Part shown: positions 36,367 to 45,291 of the stretch, in pieces
Numbering within the stretch: the first letter of the stretch is position 1
How the letters are laid out: every line of letters starts with the position of its first letter
Source of the DNA: Marinobacterium marinum
GTDB taxonomy: Bacteria; Pseudomonadota; Gammaproteobacteria; Pseudomonadales; Balneatricaceae
NCBI RefSeq assembly: GCF_013868415.1
Contig: NZ_JACEMT010000052.1
Coordinates: 186,001 to 250,000 of the forward strand
DNA: 64,000 bases
Reading direction: 5' to 3'
The notes under the pieces: generated by a model
Told to the model about the DNA's origin: nothing
The model's database searches: none
What the model saw: the letters and a program-made list of their open reading frames with translations, nothing else
Position numbers and translations under genes: made by a program

Positions 36367-37320
36367 TCAGGACGACAGTGACAGCAAACCGGCCACATCC
36401 AACAGCCAGAGCACCAGGTTGATACTGAGAAAGGACAGGCCGGTGGCCACCACGGAGGCGGGCGAACACACATCCGATTGACCGTAACGCTGGCTGATCA
36501 GAGCCAGAACGCTGGCCATCGGCATGGCAGCCATCAGAATTGCCGTCGCCTGCATGATCGGATCGAACGGCGGCAGTATCCAGACACAAAGCGCCACCGC
36601 CGCCGGGTGCAGCAGCAGCTTGAACAGCGTCATCTGAGTGATATCCACCAGCTGTCCCTTGACGGATGTGCTTACCAGACTGCCACCAATCACGAACAGA
36701 GCCACCGCCGACGCCGACTGCCCCAGCATGCCGACCACCTGGTCCAGCGCATTCGGCACCTGAACTTCGGTCAGCGAGACCAGCCCGCCGGCAATGATCG
36801 CCAGTACCAACGGGTTGGTCATGGTTCGCTTGAACATCAGTAGCAGATTTTTCAGCGCCGTGCCCTTGCCGCCAAACAGATCGGCCAGCATCAACCCCAG
36901 TGGAATCAGTAACAGCAGATCCACCAGCATGCTCAACGCCACCGCCACTGCAGCCGCGCTGCCGAACAGCCCTCCCGCAACCGCCAGGCCGATAAAGGCG
37001 CTATTGGCCAGCGTCGACCCCAGCCCCTGAAAGGCCGATGGCCAAAGGTCCAGCCCACGGCCGCGCCAACTGAAGACAAAGGCACCCAGCAACAGGACCA
37101 GTGACCCCAACCCGTACGCACTGAGGTACCCCATATTCAGGGATTCGCTCAACGGACGCGAGGCCAGAGACTGAAACAGCAAGGCTGGCAAGGCCAGCTT
37201 GATGACATAGCTGCCCAAAGAAGGTAGTGCCGATGCTTTGACCCACTCCGCCCTGACCGCCAAATAACCGATGGCCATCAAAATGAAAACCGGCGAGGTC
37301 AGTAGCAATATATCCAACAT
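36367..37320 (-). CDS. AEC-family (auxin efflux carrier-type) transporter
   Basis: A 317-residue inner-membrane protein with about ten helices in two inverted halves. The N-terminal half has VFILMAIGYLAVRAEWVKASALPSLG; the second half has SASAVALFVIGGSL and MPMASVLALISQRYG, both typical of AEC proteins. Bacterial members export or take up organic acids or amino acids; the substrate is unknown. It is divergent from the DMT operon. Confidence 0.87.
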   Translation of the reverse strand: MLDILLLTSPVFILMAIGYLAVRAEWVKASALPSLGSYVIKLALPALLFQSLASRPLSESLNMGYLSAYGLGSLVLLLGAFVFSWRGRGLDLWPSAFQGLGSTLANSAFIGLAVAGGLFGSAAAVAVALSMLVDLLLLIPLGLMLADLFGGKGTALKNLLLMFKRTMTNPLVLAIIAGGLVSLTEVQVPNALDQVVGMLGQSASAVALFVIGGSLVSTSVKGQLVDITQMTLFKLLLHPAAVALCVWILPPFDPIMQATAILMAAMPMASVLALISQRYGQSDVCSPASVVATGLSFLSINLVLWLLDVAGLLSLSS

Positions 37321-37647
37321 AGGGGTTCGTTTATCTCCGTAGGCAGGGTGGAAAGGCGGCTATTGTGTCATTCCCCACAACGCCCTGTGGCGATATTTTC
37401 TCAACTCTCTGTTTCATTTTATTCACGGTTGACGACAACCAGTGGATGCCGGATGATCATACTTCTTCTTCAAGGGTCGTTATGCAGCCCCATGTGCCCA
37501 GCCACTCGTGCCGGTGAACGCCTGCCGAAGCGCGTGACGTTTCAGGGACTGCCAACCGATGATCCACCCTGTTTGTTTTCAAGGCCGCAGCCTCGTTCTG
37601 CGGCTTTTGTCGTTGTAGCGGCGGCAGCCACTGACACGGAGTTGCAA
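37321..37647 (+). promoter_or_regulatory. Long structured leader of the DMT-sixA-AEC-ankyrin operon
   Basis: A 327-base gap without a gene. It contains an 8-base-pair hairpin (37424-37444) with an ACGA tetraloop closed by G-C. CGGTTG (37426-37431) can alternatively pair with CAACCG (37553-37558). A terminator-like hairpin GCCGCAG/CTGCGGC (37584-37604) follows, then TTTTGT, 43 bases before the start codon. This layout suggests attenuation or a riboswitch, but no known class is matched in full. Confidence 0.45.
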
Positions 37648-38544
37648 ATGTCGGTACCTTTTTCATACCTCGCGGTGGTGCTGATCTGGTCCACCACACC
37701 TCTTACCATTGCCTGGAGCAGCGAGTCCGTAGACCCGGTACTGGCGGGCGGGTTGCGTATGGCCATCGCAGCGGTTCTGGGCCTGATACTGCTACGCCTG
37801 ATGCGTATTCGGCTGCCACTGGGGCGCCATGCCCAAATGACCTATGCCTACGCCTCTATCGGCGTCTTCGGCGCCATGTGTTGTACCTACATTGCATCAC
37901 GTTCCGTCCCTTCCGGACTGATCTCTATCATGTTCGGGCTGGCCCCTATTCTGTCGGCCGTCCTTGGCCAGTGGTTACTGGATGAACCCCGCTTTCGTGC
38001 CTATCGCTGGGCCGCCTGCCTGCTCGCTTTCAGCGGCCTGGCCGTCATCTTTACCGATGATATCGCACTGGGCGAAGACAGTCTGGGCGGCCTGCTTCTG
38101 CTACTGTTGGCCGTCACCCTGTTCAGCCTCAGTGCGGTCATGGTCAAGCGCAGCGGTGCCCAGGTTCATCCTCTGGCGCACACGGTGGGCGCTCTGCTCT
38201 GGTCGTTACCGGGCTTTGCCCTGACCTGGTGGGTACTGGGCGCCGCGCCGCTGGACGTCGACATCGGCAGTCGCTCCTTCTGGGCTATTCTGTACTTGGC
38301 ACTGTTCGGCTCTCTGCTGGGGTTTGTCTGCTACTTCCATGTCCTGCGTCACCTGCCGCCCAGCACTGTTGCACTGGTCACTCTGATCACACCGGTCTTT
38401 GCCCTGATGCTGGGCCACTGGCTCAACGATGAACCCTTGACGACAGGCCTGTGGCAAGGCTGCCTGCTGGTCATCACCGGACTGGGGCTGTTCTTCTGGG
38501 GCCATCGCCTGCAACCGATGCCCGCTCGTGGAGAACAGTCATGA
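37648..38544 (+). CDS. EamA/DMT-family transporter
   Basis: A 298-residue ten-helix protein with two EamA repeats. It shows VVLIWSTTPLTIAWSSESVDPVLAGGLRM at the N-terminus, SGLISIMFGLAPILSAVLGQWLLDEP at the end of repeat one and TVALVTLITPVFALMLGHWLNDEPL in repeat two. It is a likely amino-acid or metabolite exporter, substrate unknown. ATG 37648 has ACGGAG 6 bases upstream; a frame extending to 37348 runs through the structured leader and is rejected. It overlaps sixA by 4 bases. Confidence 0.87.
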   Translation: MSVPFSYLAVVLIWSTTPLTIAWSSESVDPVLAGGLRMAIAAVLGLILLRLMRIRLPLGRHAQMTYAYASIGVFGAMCCTYIASRSVPSGLISIMFGLAPILSAVLGQWLLDEPRFRAYRWAACLLAFSGLAVIFTDDIALGEDSLGGLLLLLLAVTLFSLSAVMVKRSGAQVHPLAHTVGALLWSLPGFALTWWVLGAAPLDVDIGSRSFWAILYLALFGSLLGFVCYFHVLRHLPPSTVALVTLITPVFALMLGHWLNDEPLTTGLWQGCLLVITGLGLFFWGHRLQPMPARGEQS

Positions 38545-39071
38545 AGACGCTGACGCTGATTCGTCATGCCAAATCCAGCTGGGACGACCCTTTCCTGGAT
38601 GATTTTGACCGACCGCTGAATCCGCGCGGTCGCCATGACCTGCCTCTGATGTGTGCCCGCATGCTGGCGCATGGTCCCGCACCGGACCAACTTATCCACA
38701 GCACGGCCCTGCGCACGCATCTCACGGCTTCGGCTCTGATTGACACTTTCAGACTGACAGATCGCGCCGTCTGCGGCACCGACAGAATCTACGAGGCCGA
38801 TGTTTCCGTACTGGAGGCATTGCTTCGACAACAGTCGAATGAGCATCAGCATCTGATGCTGGTCGGTCACAACCCCGGCCTGCTGCTTTTGGCGCATTGG
38901 CTGTGCCAACAGGCTCCCGATCGGCTGCCGACGGCAGCGATCATTCAACTTGAACTGCCCCTGACATATTGGCGCGATCTTGCACCGGGCTGTGCGAGGA
39001 CTGTCTGGTTCGACTACCCGAAACTGCACCGCCCCCTAGCCCCTGAACGCGATACCCTCGCATCCTCTTAA
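38541..39071 (+). CDS. sixA: SixA-like phosphohistidine phosphatase
   Basis: A 176-residue histidine phosphatase. LIRHAKSSWDDP (Arg8, His9) is the catalytic motif, and VGHNPGLLLLAHW carries the second His. In E. coli SixA dephosphorylates the nitrogen PTS protein NPr; other members have unknown targets. ATG 38541 overlaps the DMT stop (ATGA), so the two are translated together. The AEC gene starts 21 bases downstream. Confidence 0.87.
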   Translation: MKTLTLIRHAKSSWDDPFLDDFDRPLNPRGRHDLPLMCARMLAHGPAPDQLIHSTALRTHLTASALIDTFRLTDRAVCGTDRIYEADVSVLEALLRQQSNEHQHLMLVGHNPGLLLLAHWLCQQAPDRLPTAAIIQLELPLTYWRDLAPGCARTVWFDYPKLHRPLAPERDTLASS

Positions 39072-39092
39072 CCGAAGCCGGAGAGCCCCGCC

Positions 39093-40049
39093 TTGAATCT
39101 CTACCTGCAAACGCTTGGCTACACCGCCAATATTGTGGCCCCGATTTTTTTCATTCTGTTCCTGGGCTACCTGCTGCGCCGCAGTCAACTGATCGATGAT
39201 GCCTTTGTCGCCACCGGCTCCAAACTGGTCTTCATCATTACCCTGCCGGCACTGGTCTTCATGTCCATCGCCCGCATGGACTTTCATGCCGTGTTCAACC
39301 CCAGACAACTGGGCTATGTCATGACCGGCATTCTGATCACCTTCGGCCTGATCTGGTGGCTCGCCGCTCGCTGGATCAAGGCACCCGAAGATATCGGCGT
39401 CTTTGTTCAGGGCGCCTTTCGCAGCAACTATGGCATCATTGGCCTGGCGGTCAGCTTCAACCTGTTCGGCGACGCAGGCCTGGCGCAGGCCTCGCTGTTG
39501 CTGGCACTGGTCATTCCACTCTTCAACATTCTGTCAATCTTGTGCTTGAGCATTCCCATGCAGCGTAGCGAAAGCATGAAGCTTAGCGCCACCCTGCTGG
39601 AAATATTGAAAAACCCGTTGATTCTGGCGGTCCTGTTTGCCCTGCCGATTTCCTGGTTCGGTATTCAACTGCCGGAGCTGGTGACCAAAACCGGCACCTA
39701 CTTCGCCAACCTGACACTGCCACTGGCACTGCTGACCATTGGTGCGTCCTTGAACCTGAAAAGCCTGCATGACACCTCGGCCATGGCGTTCTGGGCCACC
39801 GCACTCAAACTGGTGATTCTGCCGGTGATACTCACGTTCGGAGCCTGGCTGTATGGCTTTGATGGGGAAGAACTGGCCATCCTGATGGTTCTGTTCGGTT
39901 GCCCCACCGCCGCCGCCAGTTTCGTCATGGCTCGCGCCATGGGCGGTAACGCACAGCTGGCCGCCAATATCGTGCTGACGACGACGCTGGGATCTGTACT
40001 CACGCTCAGCGCCGGGATCTACCTGCTGCGCCTGATCGGCATGATCTGA
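39093..40049 (+). CDS. AEC-family transporter
   Basis: A 318-residue carrier with about ten helices, a different paralogue from the AEC protein at 36367. Visible are IFFILFLGYLLRRSQLIDDAFVATGSKLVF, NYGIIGLAVSFNLFGDAGLAQASLLLALVIPLFNILSI, and GCPTAAASFVMARAMGGN. TTG 39093 is the start, with GGAGAG 7 bases upstream. It is third in the DMT-sixA-AEC-ankyrin operon. The substrate is unknown. Confidence 0.87.
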   Translation: MNLYLQTLGYTANIVAPIFFILFLGYLLRRSQLIDDAFVATGSKLVFIITLPALVFMSIARMDFHAVFNPRQLGYVMTGILITFGLIWWLAARWIKAPEDIGVFVQGAFRSNYGIIGLAVSFNLFGDAGLAQASLLLALVIPLFNILSILCLSIPMQRSESMKLSATLLEILKNPLILAVLFALPISWFGIQLPELVTKTGTYFANLTLPLALLTIGASLNLKSLHDTSAMAFWATALKLVILPVILTFGAWLYGFDGEELAILMVLFGCPTAAASFVMARAMGGNAQLAANIVLTTTLGSVLTLSAGIYLLRLIGMI

Positions 40050-40073
40050 CCGCCCGGTTCGAGGATAATACTC

Positions 40074-40694
40074 ATGCTAAACACCCTGTTTACCAGCCGC
40101 TATGAACGCCTGCTCACGGCCATCGATCGCAACGATCTGGATAAGGCAGTCAGCCTTCTGGCAAAACTGGAAGCCGAGCAACTTCAAGCACCGGGAAAGG
40201 AGGGTCATCACGCCCTGGAACGGGCCATACTGGCCGATGCCCCCGCCATCCTGGAACAGCTGCTGAAGAAGGCAGGACGCCCCCTGCCAACAGCCGCCGG
40301 TGGCACTCCGCTGATCTGTCTCGCGCTCCGGCAAACTGACAGCCTGCCTTATGTCACCCTGTTACTGCAGGCCGGAGAAGATCCGAACCTGCTTTATCAG
40401 GGCACTCCTCTGCTGCACCTGTGCGTTGAACACTGCCCACCTGATCGGTTGATGCTGCATCTGAGCCGTCTGCTGCAACAGGGTGCCGATATCGATCGGC
40501 TCGATGCCAACAATATGACACTGTTTCAGCGTGCGCTGCCGCACGGCGACCCGGCCTTACTGCAGTTTCTGCTGCAGTCTGGTGCTCGCTGTGAAACCGA
40601 TTGGCTGGATGAACTGGAGGACAATACGCTGGCCACCCGGCTCAGGCGTGTACTGGATGACCTGCGTATTCAAAAAATGATGCTGGGGCGCTGA
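40074..40694 (+). CDS. Ankyrin-repeat protein
   Basis: A 206-residue soluble protein built of about four or five ankyrin-like repeats (for example GGTPLICLALRQTDSLPYVTLLLQAGEDPN, then GTPLLHLCVEHCPPDRLMLHLSRLLQQGADI). These mediate protein contacts. GAGGATAA lies 7-8 bases before ATG 40074, 24 bases after the AEC gene, so it closes that operon. Its TGA abuts the stop of the convergent CoA-binding gene with no space. Confidence 0.8.
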   Translation: MLNTLFTSRYERLLTAIDRNDLDKAVSLLAKLEAEQLQAPGKEGHHALERAILADAPAILEQLLKKAGRPLPTAAGGTPLICLALRQTDSLPYVTLLLQAGEDPNLLYQGTPLLHLCVEHCPPDRLMLHLSRLLQQGADIDRLDANNMTLFQRALPHGDPALLQFLLQSGARCETDWLDELEDNTLATRLRRVLDDLRIQKMMLGR

Positions 40695-41114
40695 TCAGCC
40701 GTTCAGGCTCACCCCAAGGCGCGGAATTTCAATCGCCGGGCAGCGATCCATGACCACGTCCAGCCCGGCCGCTTCGGCACGCTCGGCCGCGTCTTCGTTG
40801 ATAACCCCCAGCTGCATCCAGACCGACCGGGCCCCTACTGCAATCGCTTCGTCCACCACATACCCGGCATCAACCGAGTTGCGAAAGATATCCACCATAT
40901 CCACATCGCCCTCAATCTCGGCCAGAGAGGCAACGACCGGCTGGCCCAGCAGCTGCTGGCCGGCCAGTGACGGGTTAACCGGGACCACCTCGTAGCCACT
41001 GTTCAGCAGATACGACATCACCTGGTAACTGGCCCGGTGCGGCTTGGCACTGGCCCCTACCAGGGCAATACGGTGACTACGCTCGAGCAGTGCTTTGATT
41101 TTTTTATCCTGCAT
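40695..41114 (-). CDS. CoA-binding (YccU-like) protein
   Basis: A 139-residue Rossmann-fold CoA-binding domain protein. HRIALVGASAKPHRASYQVMSYLLNSGYEVVPVNP carries the nucleotide-binding loop, and VWMQLGVINEDAAERAEAAGLDVVMDRCPAIE matches the family C-terminus. The function of YccU is unclear. ATG 41114 overlaps the moeB-like stop by 11 bases, making it the last gene of hemA-prfA-prmC-moeB. Confidence 0.87.
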   Translation of the reverse strand: MQDKKIKALLERSHRIALVGASAKPHRASYQVMSYLLNSGYEVVPVNPSLAGQQLLGQPVVASLAEIEGDVDMVDIFRNSVDAGYVVDEAIAVGARSVWMQLGVINEDAAERAEAAGLDVVMDRCPAIEIPRLGVSLNG

Positions 41115-41871
41115 GTTGCGTGTTTCCTTTACAAATCGGACATTCGGGATCGGGACGCAGCTTCATGCTGCGCCATTGCATGCGTTTGCCGTCCAACAGC
41201 AATAGACGGCCCGTCAGTGACTGCCCCACACCGGCCAGAAGCTTCAGCGCTTCCATTGCCTGCATACTGCCAATCACACCCACCAACGGCGGAAAAACTC
41301 CGGATTCACTACAGGTCAACGCCTCGTCATCCGTATCCCTGCCATACAGACACTGATAGCAGGGTGAATCGGGCTGGCGTGGATCATAGACACTGATCTG
41401 TCCATCAAAACGAATGGCGGCACCGGACACCAGAGGCGTGCCGGCATCAAAACAGGCCTTGTTCAGAGCAAAGCGGGTGACAAAGTTGTCACAGCAATCC
41501 AGTACCAGATCAACCTGTTTCACTTCGTCCCGCAGCGCCTCACCCTCCAGTCGCCGGGCGACAGGCGTAATGCGAACATCCGGGTTAATCGCAGCCAGGG
41601 TGGCTGCTGCCGATATGACTTTATGCTCGCCGCAGGCCTTCTGACTGTGGATAACCTGGCGCTGCAGGTTGCTCAGCTCCACCTGGTCATCATCGACCAG
41701 TACCAACTCGCCAACACCGGCTGCCGCCAGATAGGCGGCCGCTGGGCCACCCAGTCCGCCCAGCCCCAGAATCAGCACGCGTGCCTGGCACCAGGCATCC
41801 TGACCGGCAATGTCCACTTCCGGCAACATGATACTGCGGCTGTAACGCAGCAGCTGCTGGTCATTGAGCAT
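41104..41871 (-). CDS. moeB: HesA/MoeB/ThiF-family adenylyltransferase, probable MoeB
   Basis: A 255-residue E1-like enzyme that adenylates the C-terminal Gly of a ubiquitin-like sulfur carrier, MoaD for molybdopterin or ThiS for thiamine. It shows the ATP loop VLILGLGGLGGPAAAYLA, DDDQVELSNLQRQ, DCCDNFVTRFALN and two zinc motifs CYQC and CPIC. Its place after prmC is typical of moeB. ATG 41871 has AAGGAGG 5 bases upstream. It overlaps prmC by 11 and the CoA-binding gene by 11 bases. No moaD or thiS lies nearby. Confidence 0.85.
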   Translation of the reverse strand: MLNDQQLLRYSRSIMLPEVDIAGQDAWCQARVLILGLGGLGGPAAAYLAAAGVGELVLVDDDQVELSNLQRQVIHSQKACGEHKVISAAATLAAINPDVRITPVARRLEGEALRDEVKQVDLVLDCCDNFVTRFALNKACFDAGTPLVSGAAIRFDGQISVYDPRQPDSPCYQCLYGRDTDDEALTCSESGVFPPLVGVIGSMQAMEALKLLAGVGQSLTGRLLLLDGKRMQWRSMKLRPDPECPICKGNTQHAG

Positions 41872-42724
41872 CGATGCCTCCTTTACCACCCCGCCAGAGG
41901 CCCTGAGTGACTCGCTCGTTACCGCCCAGATCACGCTCTGTACGTACATCCACATAACCCAGGGACTGCAGCAGTGCGCGCACCGCCGCCCCCTGATCAT
42001 AACCATGCTCAAACAGGAGCCAGCCGCCAGGACGCAAAAACGCTCGAGCCTGCTCCGCAATCAGGCAAAGATCCGCCATTCCCCTGTCTTCGGCCACCAG
42101 CGCCGACAAAGGTTCAAAACGCACATCACCCTGACGCAGGTGCGGGTCGTTGGGATCGATATAGGGAGGATTGCTGACAATCAGATCAAAATATCCACTG
42201 AGCGGCTGGCACCAGCTGCCGGCAAGCACCTCAACATTGGCAAGGTGGCAGGCCTGTGCATTCGATCGAGCCAAGGCCACCGCCCCGGCATTCAGGTCGG
42301 TGGCGATCAGCTGCCAGCGGGGACGCTCACTGGCCAGTGCCAGCGCGATTGCACCGGTACCGGTGCCCAGATCAGCCACCCGAGCAGGACGATCCGGCAG
42401 CAATTGCAACGCCAGCTCAACCAGAGTTTCGGTATCCGGCCGAGGAATCAGTGTATCCGGACTGACCCTGAGCCTGAGCGTCCAAAAGTCCCGATAACCC
42501 AGCAGGTGAGCCACCGGTTCACCCTGCATGCGCCGGGTCAGCAGCTGTTTGAAACGTTCCTGCTGATCAGCGCTCAATTTGGCATCCGGCCAGGTAAACA
42601 GCCAGCTGCGAGACTTACCGAGCACATCGCACAGCAGCAGTTCAATATCCAGCCGCGGCGTATCACTCAGTTCGGCCAGCTCCGCCGCACAACCCAAAGC
42701 CTCGGCGACACTCATCTCACTCAT
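41861..42724 (-). CDS. prmC: Release-factor glutamine methyltransferase PrmC
   Basis: A 287-residue SAM-dependent methyltransferase that N5-methylates the Gln of the GGQ motif in RF1/RF2. Motif I is [16 protein letters not shown], and the catalytic NPPY lies in [16 protein letters not shown] 42724 overlaps the prfA stop by 8 bases; a longer start at 42760 and a shorter one at 42715 are possible. It sits directly behind its substrate gene prfA, as in most gammaproteobacteria. Confidence 0.93.
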   Translation of the reverse strand: MSEMSVAEALGCAAELAELSDTPRLDIELLLCDVLGKSRSWLFTWPDAKLSADQQERFKQLLTRRMQGEPVAHLLGYRDFWTLRLRVSPDTLIPRPDTETLVELALQLLPDRPARVADLGTGTGAIALALASERPRWQLIATDLNAGAVALARSNAQACHLANVEVLAGSWCQPLSGYFDLIVSNPPYIDPNDPHLRQGDVRFEPLSALVAEDRGMADLCLIAEQARAFLRPGGWLLFEHGYDQGAAVRALLQSLGYVDVRTERDLGGNERVTQGLWRGGKGGIDAQ

Positions 42725-43802
42725 TGGACAGGTTACTGAGCTGCTCGGCCTGATATTCATTGCGCAGCGGCTGCACGACCTGGTCCAGGTCGCCCATCAT
42801 CACTTCGTTCAACCGATAGAGGGTCAGATTGATGCGGTGTTCGGTCAGTCGCCCCTGCGGGAAGTTATAGGTACGAATGCGCTCGGAACGATCGCCCGAG
42901 CCTACCAGACTTTTGCGCGCACTGGCCTGCTCCGCCTGCTGGGCATCCAGTTTTGCTTGCTGCAGGCGCGACGCCAGCAGCGCCATCGCCTTGGCTCGGT
43001 TCTTGTGCTGCGAGCGCTCTTCCTGGCATTCCACCACCAGCCCCGTCGGCAGGTGAGTCAGGCGGATAGCCGAGTCGGTCTTGTTAACGTGCTGTCCACC
43101 AGCCCCCGAGGCGCGGAAGGTATCCACGCGCAGGTCGGCCTTGTTGATTTCAATTGCGGCAGCTTCATCCATTTCAGGCATCACCGCAACGGTGCATGCC
43201 GAGGTGTGAATACGCCCCTGCGACTCGGTTTCAGGCACACGCTGTACACGGTGCGCACCCGATTCGAACTTCAGGTGAGCATATACGTCTTCGCCCGCCA
43301 CACGGCTGATGATTTCCTTGTAACCGCCATGTTCGCCTTCGCTGGCGCTGACGATTTCGATCCGCCAGCCTTTCTGTTCGGCATAACGCGAATACATGCG
43401 AAACAGATCACCGGAAAAAATGGCCGCCTCGTCACCGCCAGTGCCCGCCCGCACTTCCAGAAAAACGTTGCGATGATCATTCGGGTCACGCGGCAACAGC
43501 AGAATCTGCAATTCCGCTTCCAGTTCGGTCATGCGCTCACGTGCCGTACCGATTTCATCACGCGCCATTTCGCGCAGGTCCGCGTCATCCTCGGCCAGCA
43601 TCTCTTCAGCCGAAGCCAAATCCTGCTCGGCCTGCTGCCAATCGCCAAAGACCTTGGTGATATCTTCCAGATCGGAATATTCGCGGGAGTAGTCACGGAA
43701 CCGATTCTGGTCCGTGATGACCTCGGGTTCACTTAACAGCGCGGCCAACTCTTCATGGCGGTCGCACAGCTTTTCCAGCTTGCTTTTGATCGATGCTTTC
43801 AT
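42717..43802 (-). CDS. prfA: Peptide chain release factor 1
   Basis: RF1, 361 residues, terminates at UAA and UAG. The GGQ catalytic motif is in [20 protein letters not shown]. The stop-codon-recognition domain lies between about 100 and 230, and the C-terminus [11 protein letters not shown] is typical. Length matches E. coli (360). It follows hemA by 28 bases in the conserved hemA-prfA-prmC operon. Confidence 0.96.
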   Translation of the reverse strand: MKASIKSKLEKLCDRHEELAALLSEPEVITDQNRFRDYSREYSDLEDITKVFGDWQQAEQDLASAEEMLAEDDADLREMARDEIGTARERMTELEAELQILLLPRDPNDHRNVFLEVRAGTGGDEAAIFSGDLFRMYSRYAEQKGWRIEIVSASEGEHGGYKEIISRVAGEDVYAHLKFESGAHRVQRVPETESQGRIHTSACTVAVMPEMDEAAAIEINKADLRVDTFRASGAGGQHVNKTDSAIRLTHLPTGLVVECQEERSQHKNRAKAMALLASRLQQAKLDAQQAEQASARKSLVGSGDRSERIRTYNFPQGRLTEHRINLTLYRLNEVMMGDLDQVVQPLRNEYQAEQLSNLSNE

Positions 43803-43830
43803 GACAGCGTAGAGTCCTGGGCTGAGTCGT

Positions 43831-45099
43831 TCACCCGACCGGGTCGGAGTCGTTCAGCTGATAAAGTTCCTGAGCCAGTTGCAGCACTTCCGAGCGCCCT
43901 TCCGATGAAGCATGGCGCAACTGCACCGTCGGCTGATGTAGCAATTTGTTGGTCAAACCATGCGCCAGACGGCGCAGGACTTCCTCGGCCTCCCGGCCGT
44001 TACGCAGCTGCCGAAGCCCCTTTTCCAACTCCTGCCGGGCGACTTCATGGGCCTGACCTCGCAACTGGGTCAACGTGCCGACCGCATCCAGTTCACGCAG
44101 TTGACGCATGAACTCCAGCGCGCCGGTCTCGATAATGCCTTCGGCTTCCGTCGCAGCACTCTGACGCTCACGCTGGTTTTCCTCGATCACTTCTCGCAGG
44201 TCGTCGACCGTATAGAGATAAACATCATCCAGGTCACCCACCTGCGGCTCGATATCTCGCGGTACCGCAATATCAACCATGAAAATGGGGCGGTGTTTGC
44301 GTTTTTTCAGCGCAACCTCGACCGCGCCCTTGCCCAGGATCGGCAACTGGCTGGCAGTCGAGGCGATCAGGATATCGGTGTTCGGCAACTCTTCGGGAAT
44401 CTGGCTCAGCTCGATAGCTCGGCCGTCAAACTCCTCCGCCACAGCCAATGCCCGTGCCAGTGTACGGTTGGCCACGGTAATATGCTGTACGCCCGCGCGC
44501 TTGAGATGACGCGCCACCAGCTCGATGGTTTCGCCGGCTCCAATCAGCAGTGCGCGACTGGCACTCAGATCGGCAAATATATGCTGGGCAAGGTTGACCG
44601 CCGCATAGGCCACGGAAACCGGGTTCTGACCGATAGCCGTTTGCGTCCGCACATCCTTGGCCACCGAGAAGGTCGTCCGGAACAGACGCCCCAGTTCCAC
44701 ACTGGCCAACCCTTCCGCCTGTGAAACCGAATAGGACGACTTCAACTGGCCGAGAATCTGCGGCTCGCCCAATACCAGCGAGTCCAGCCCACAGGCTACT
44801 CGCATCATGTGCCGCACCGCTTCTTCATTCCAATAGGCGTAAGAGCAGCGATGCAATTCATCCACATCCAGCCCGTGATAATCGCCCAGCCATTCCAGGA
44901 GCGCACGTGTGCCTTCAAGCTCCGTTGCACAGTAGAGCTCGGTTCGGTTACACGTCGACAGAATCGCCACTTCAGACAACTGAGCCTGACAGCGTGCCTT
45001 GTGCAGCGCATCGGCCAGGGCTTCAGGTGCAAAGGCGACCCGCTCCCGCACCTCGACCGGTGCCGTTTTGTGATTGATTCCCAATGCCAGCAAAGCCAT
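43831..45099 (-). CDS. hemA: Glutamyl-tRNA reductase
   Basis: A 422-residue first enzyme of C5 tetrapyrrole synthesis, reducing Glu-tRNA to glutamate semialdehyde. Catalytic Cys50 lies in [22 protein letters not shown] follows, the NADPH loop is [17 protein letters not shown], and the C-terminal dimerisation helix is present. It heads the minus-strand operon and is divergent from the TPR lipoprotein-lolB operon, the usual gammaproteobacterial arrangement. Confidence 0.96.
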   Translation of the reverse strand: MALLALGINHKTAPVEVRERVAFAPEALADALHKARCQAQLSEVAILSTCNRTELYCATELEGTRALLEWLGDYHGLDVDELHRCSYAYWNEEAVRHMMRVACGLDSLVLGEPQILGQLKSSYSVSQAEGLASVELGRLFRTTFSVAKDVRTQTAIGQNPVSVAYAAVNLAQHIFADLSASRALLIGAGETIELVARHLKRAGVQHITVANRTLARALAVAEEFDGRAIELSQIPEELPNTDILIASTASQLPILGKGAVEVALKKRKHRPIFMVDIAVPRDIEPQVGDLDDVYLYTVDDLREVIEENQRERQSAATEAEGIIETGALEFMRQLRELDAVGTLTQLRGQAHEVARQELEKGLRQLRNGREAEEVLRRLAHGLTNKLLHQPTVQLRHASSEGRSEVLQLAQELYQLNDSDPVG

Positions 45100-45291
45100 A
45101 AACGGTTCGCATCACCCCATTACAGACAAGCGCGACATCATACACCTTTGCAGCCTCCGGATTAAGCCGTCCGCATCTGTTCCCCGTGCAAGGAACCCAA
45201 ACACCTATCCGTTGACCAATCCATATGGGCATGACAGTTGGTAACTCCCTGCTCTATAGTGAGCATTCAACCCTCCTGCAGGACCGGAAAC

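Noticed and set aside
37500-37560. Glycine or cobalamin riboswitch
   Set aside because: Only isolated boxes (CCGAAG, TTTCAGG, GCCGGTGAA) match; the remaining conserved core of either class is missing. Kept only as part of the leader finding.
37348-37647. 100-codon N-terminal extension of the DMT transporter
   Set aside because: It would encode a Cys/Arg-rich segment through the leader hairpins; ATG 37648 has a good ribosome site and a family-typical N-terminus.
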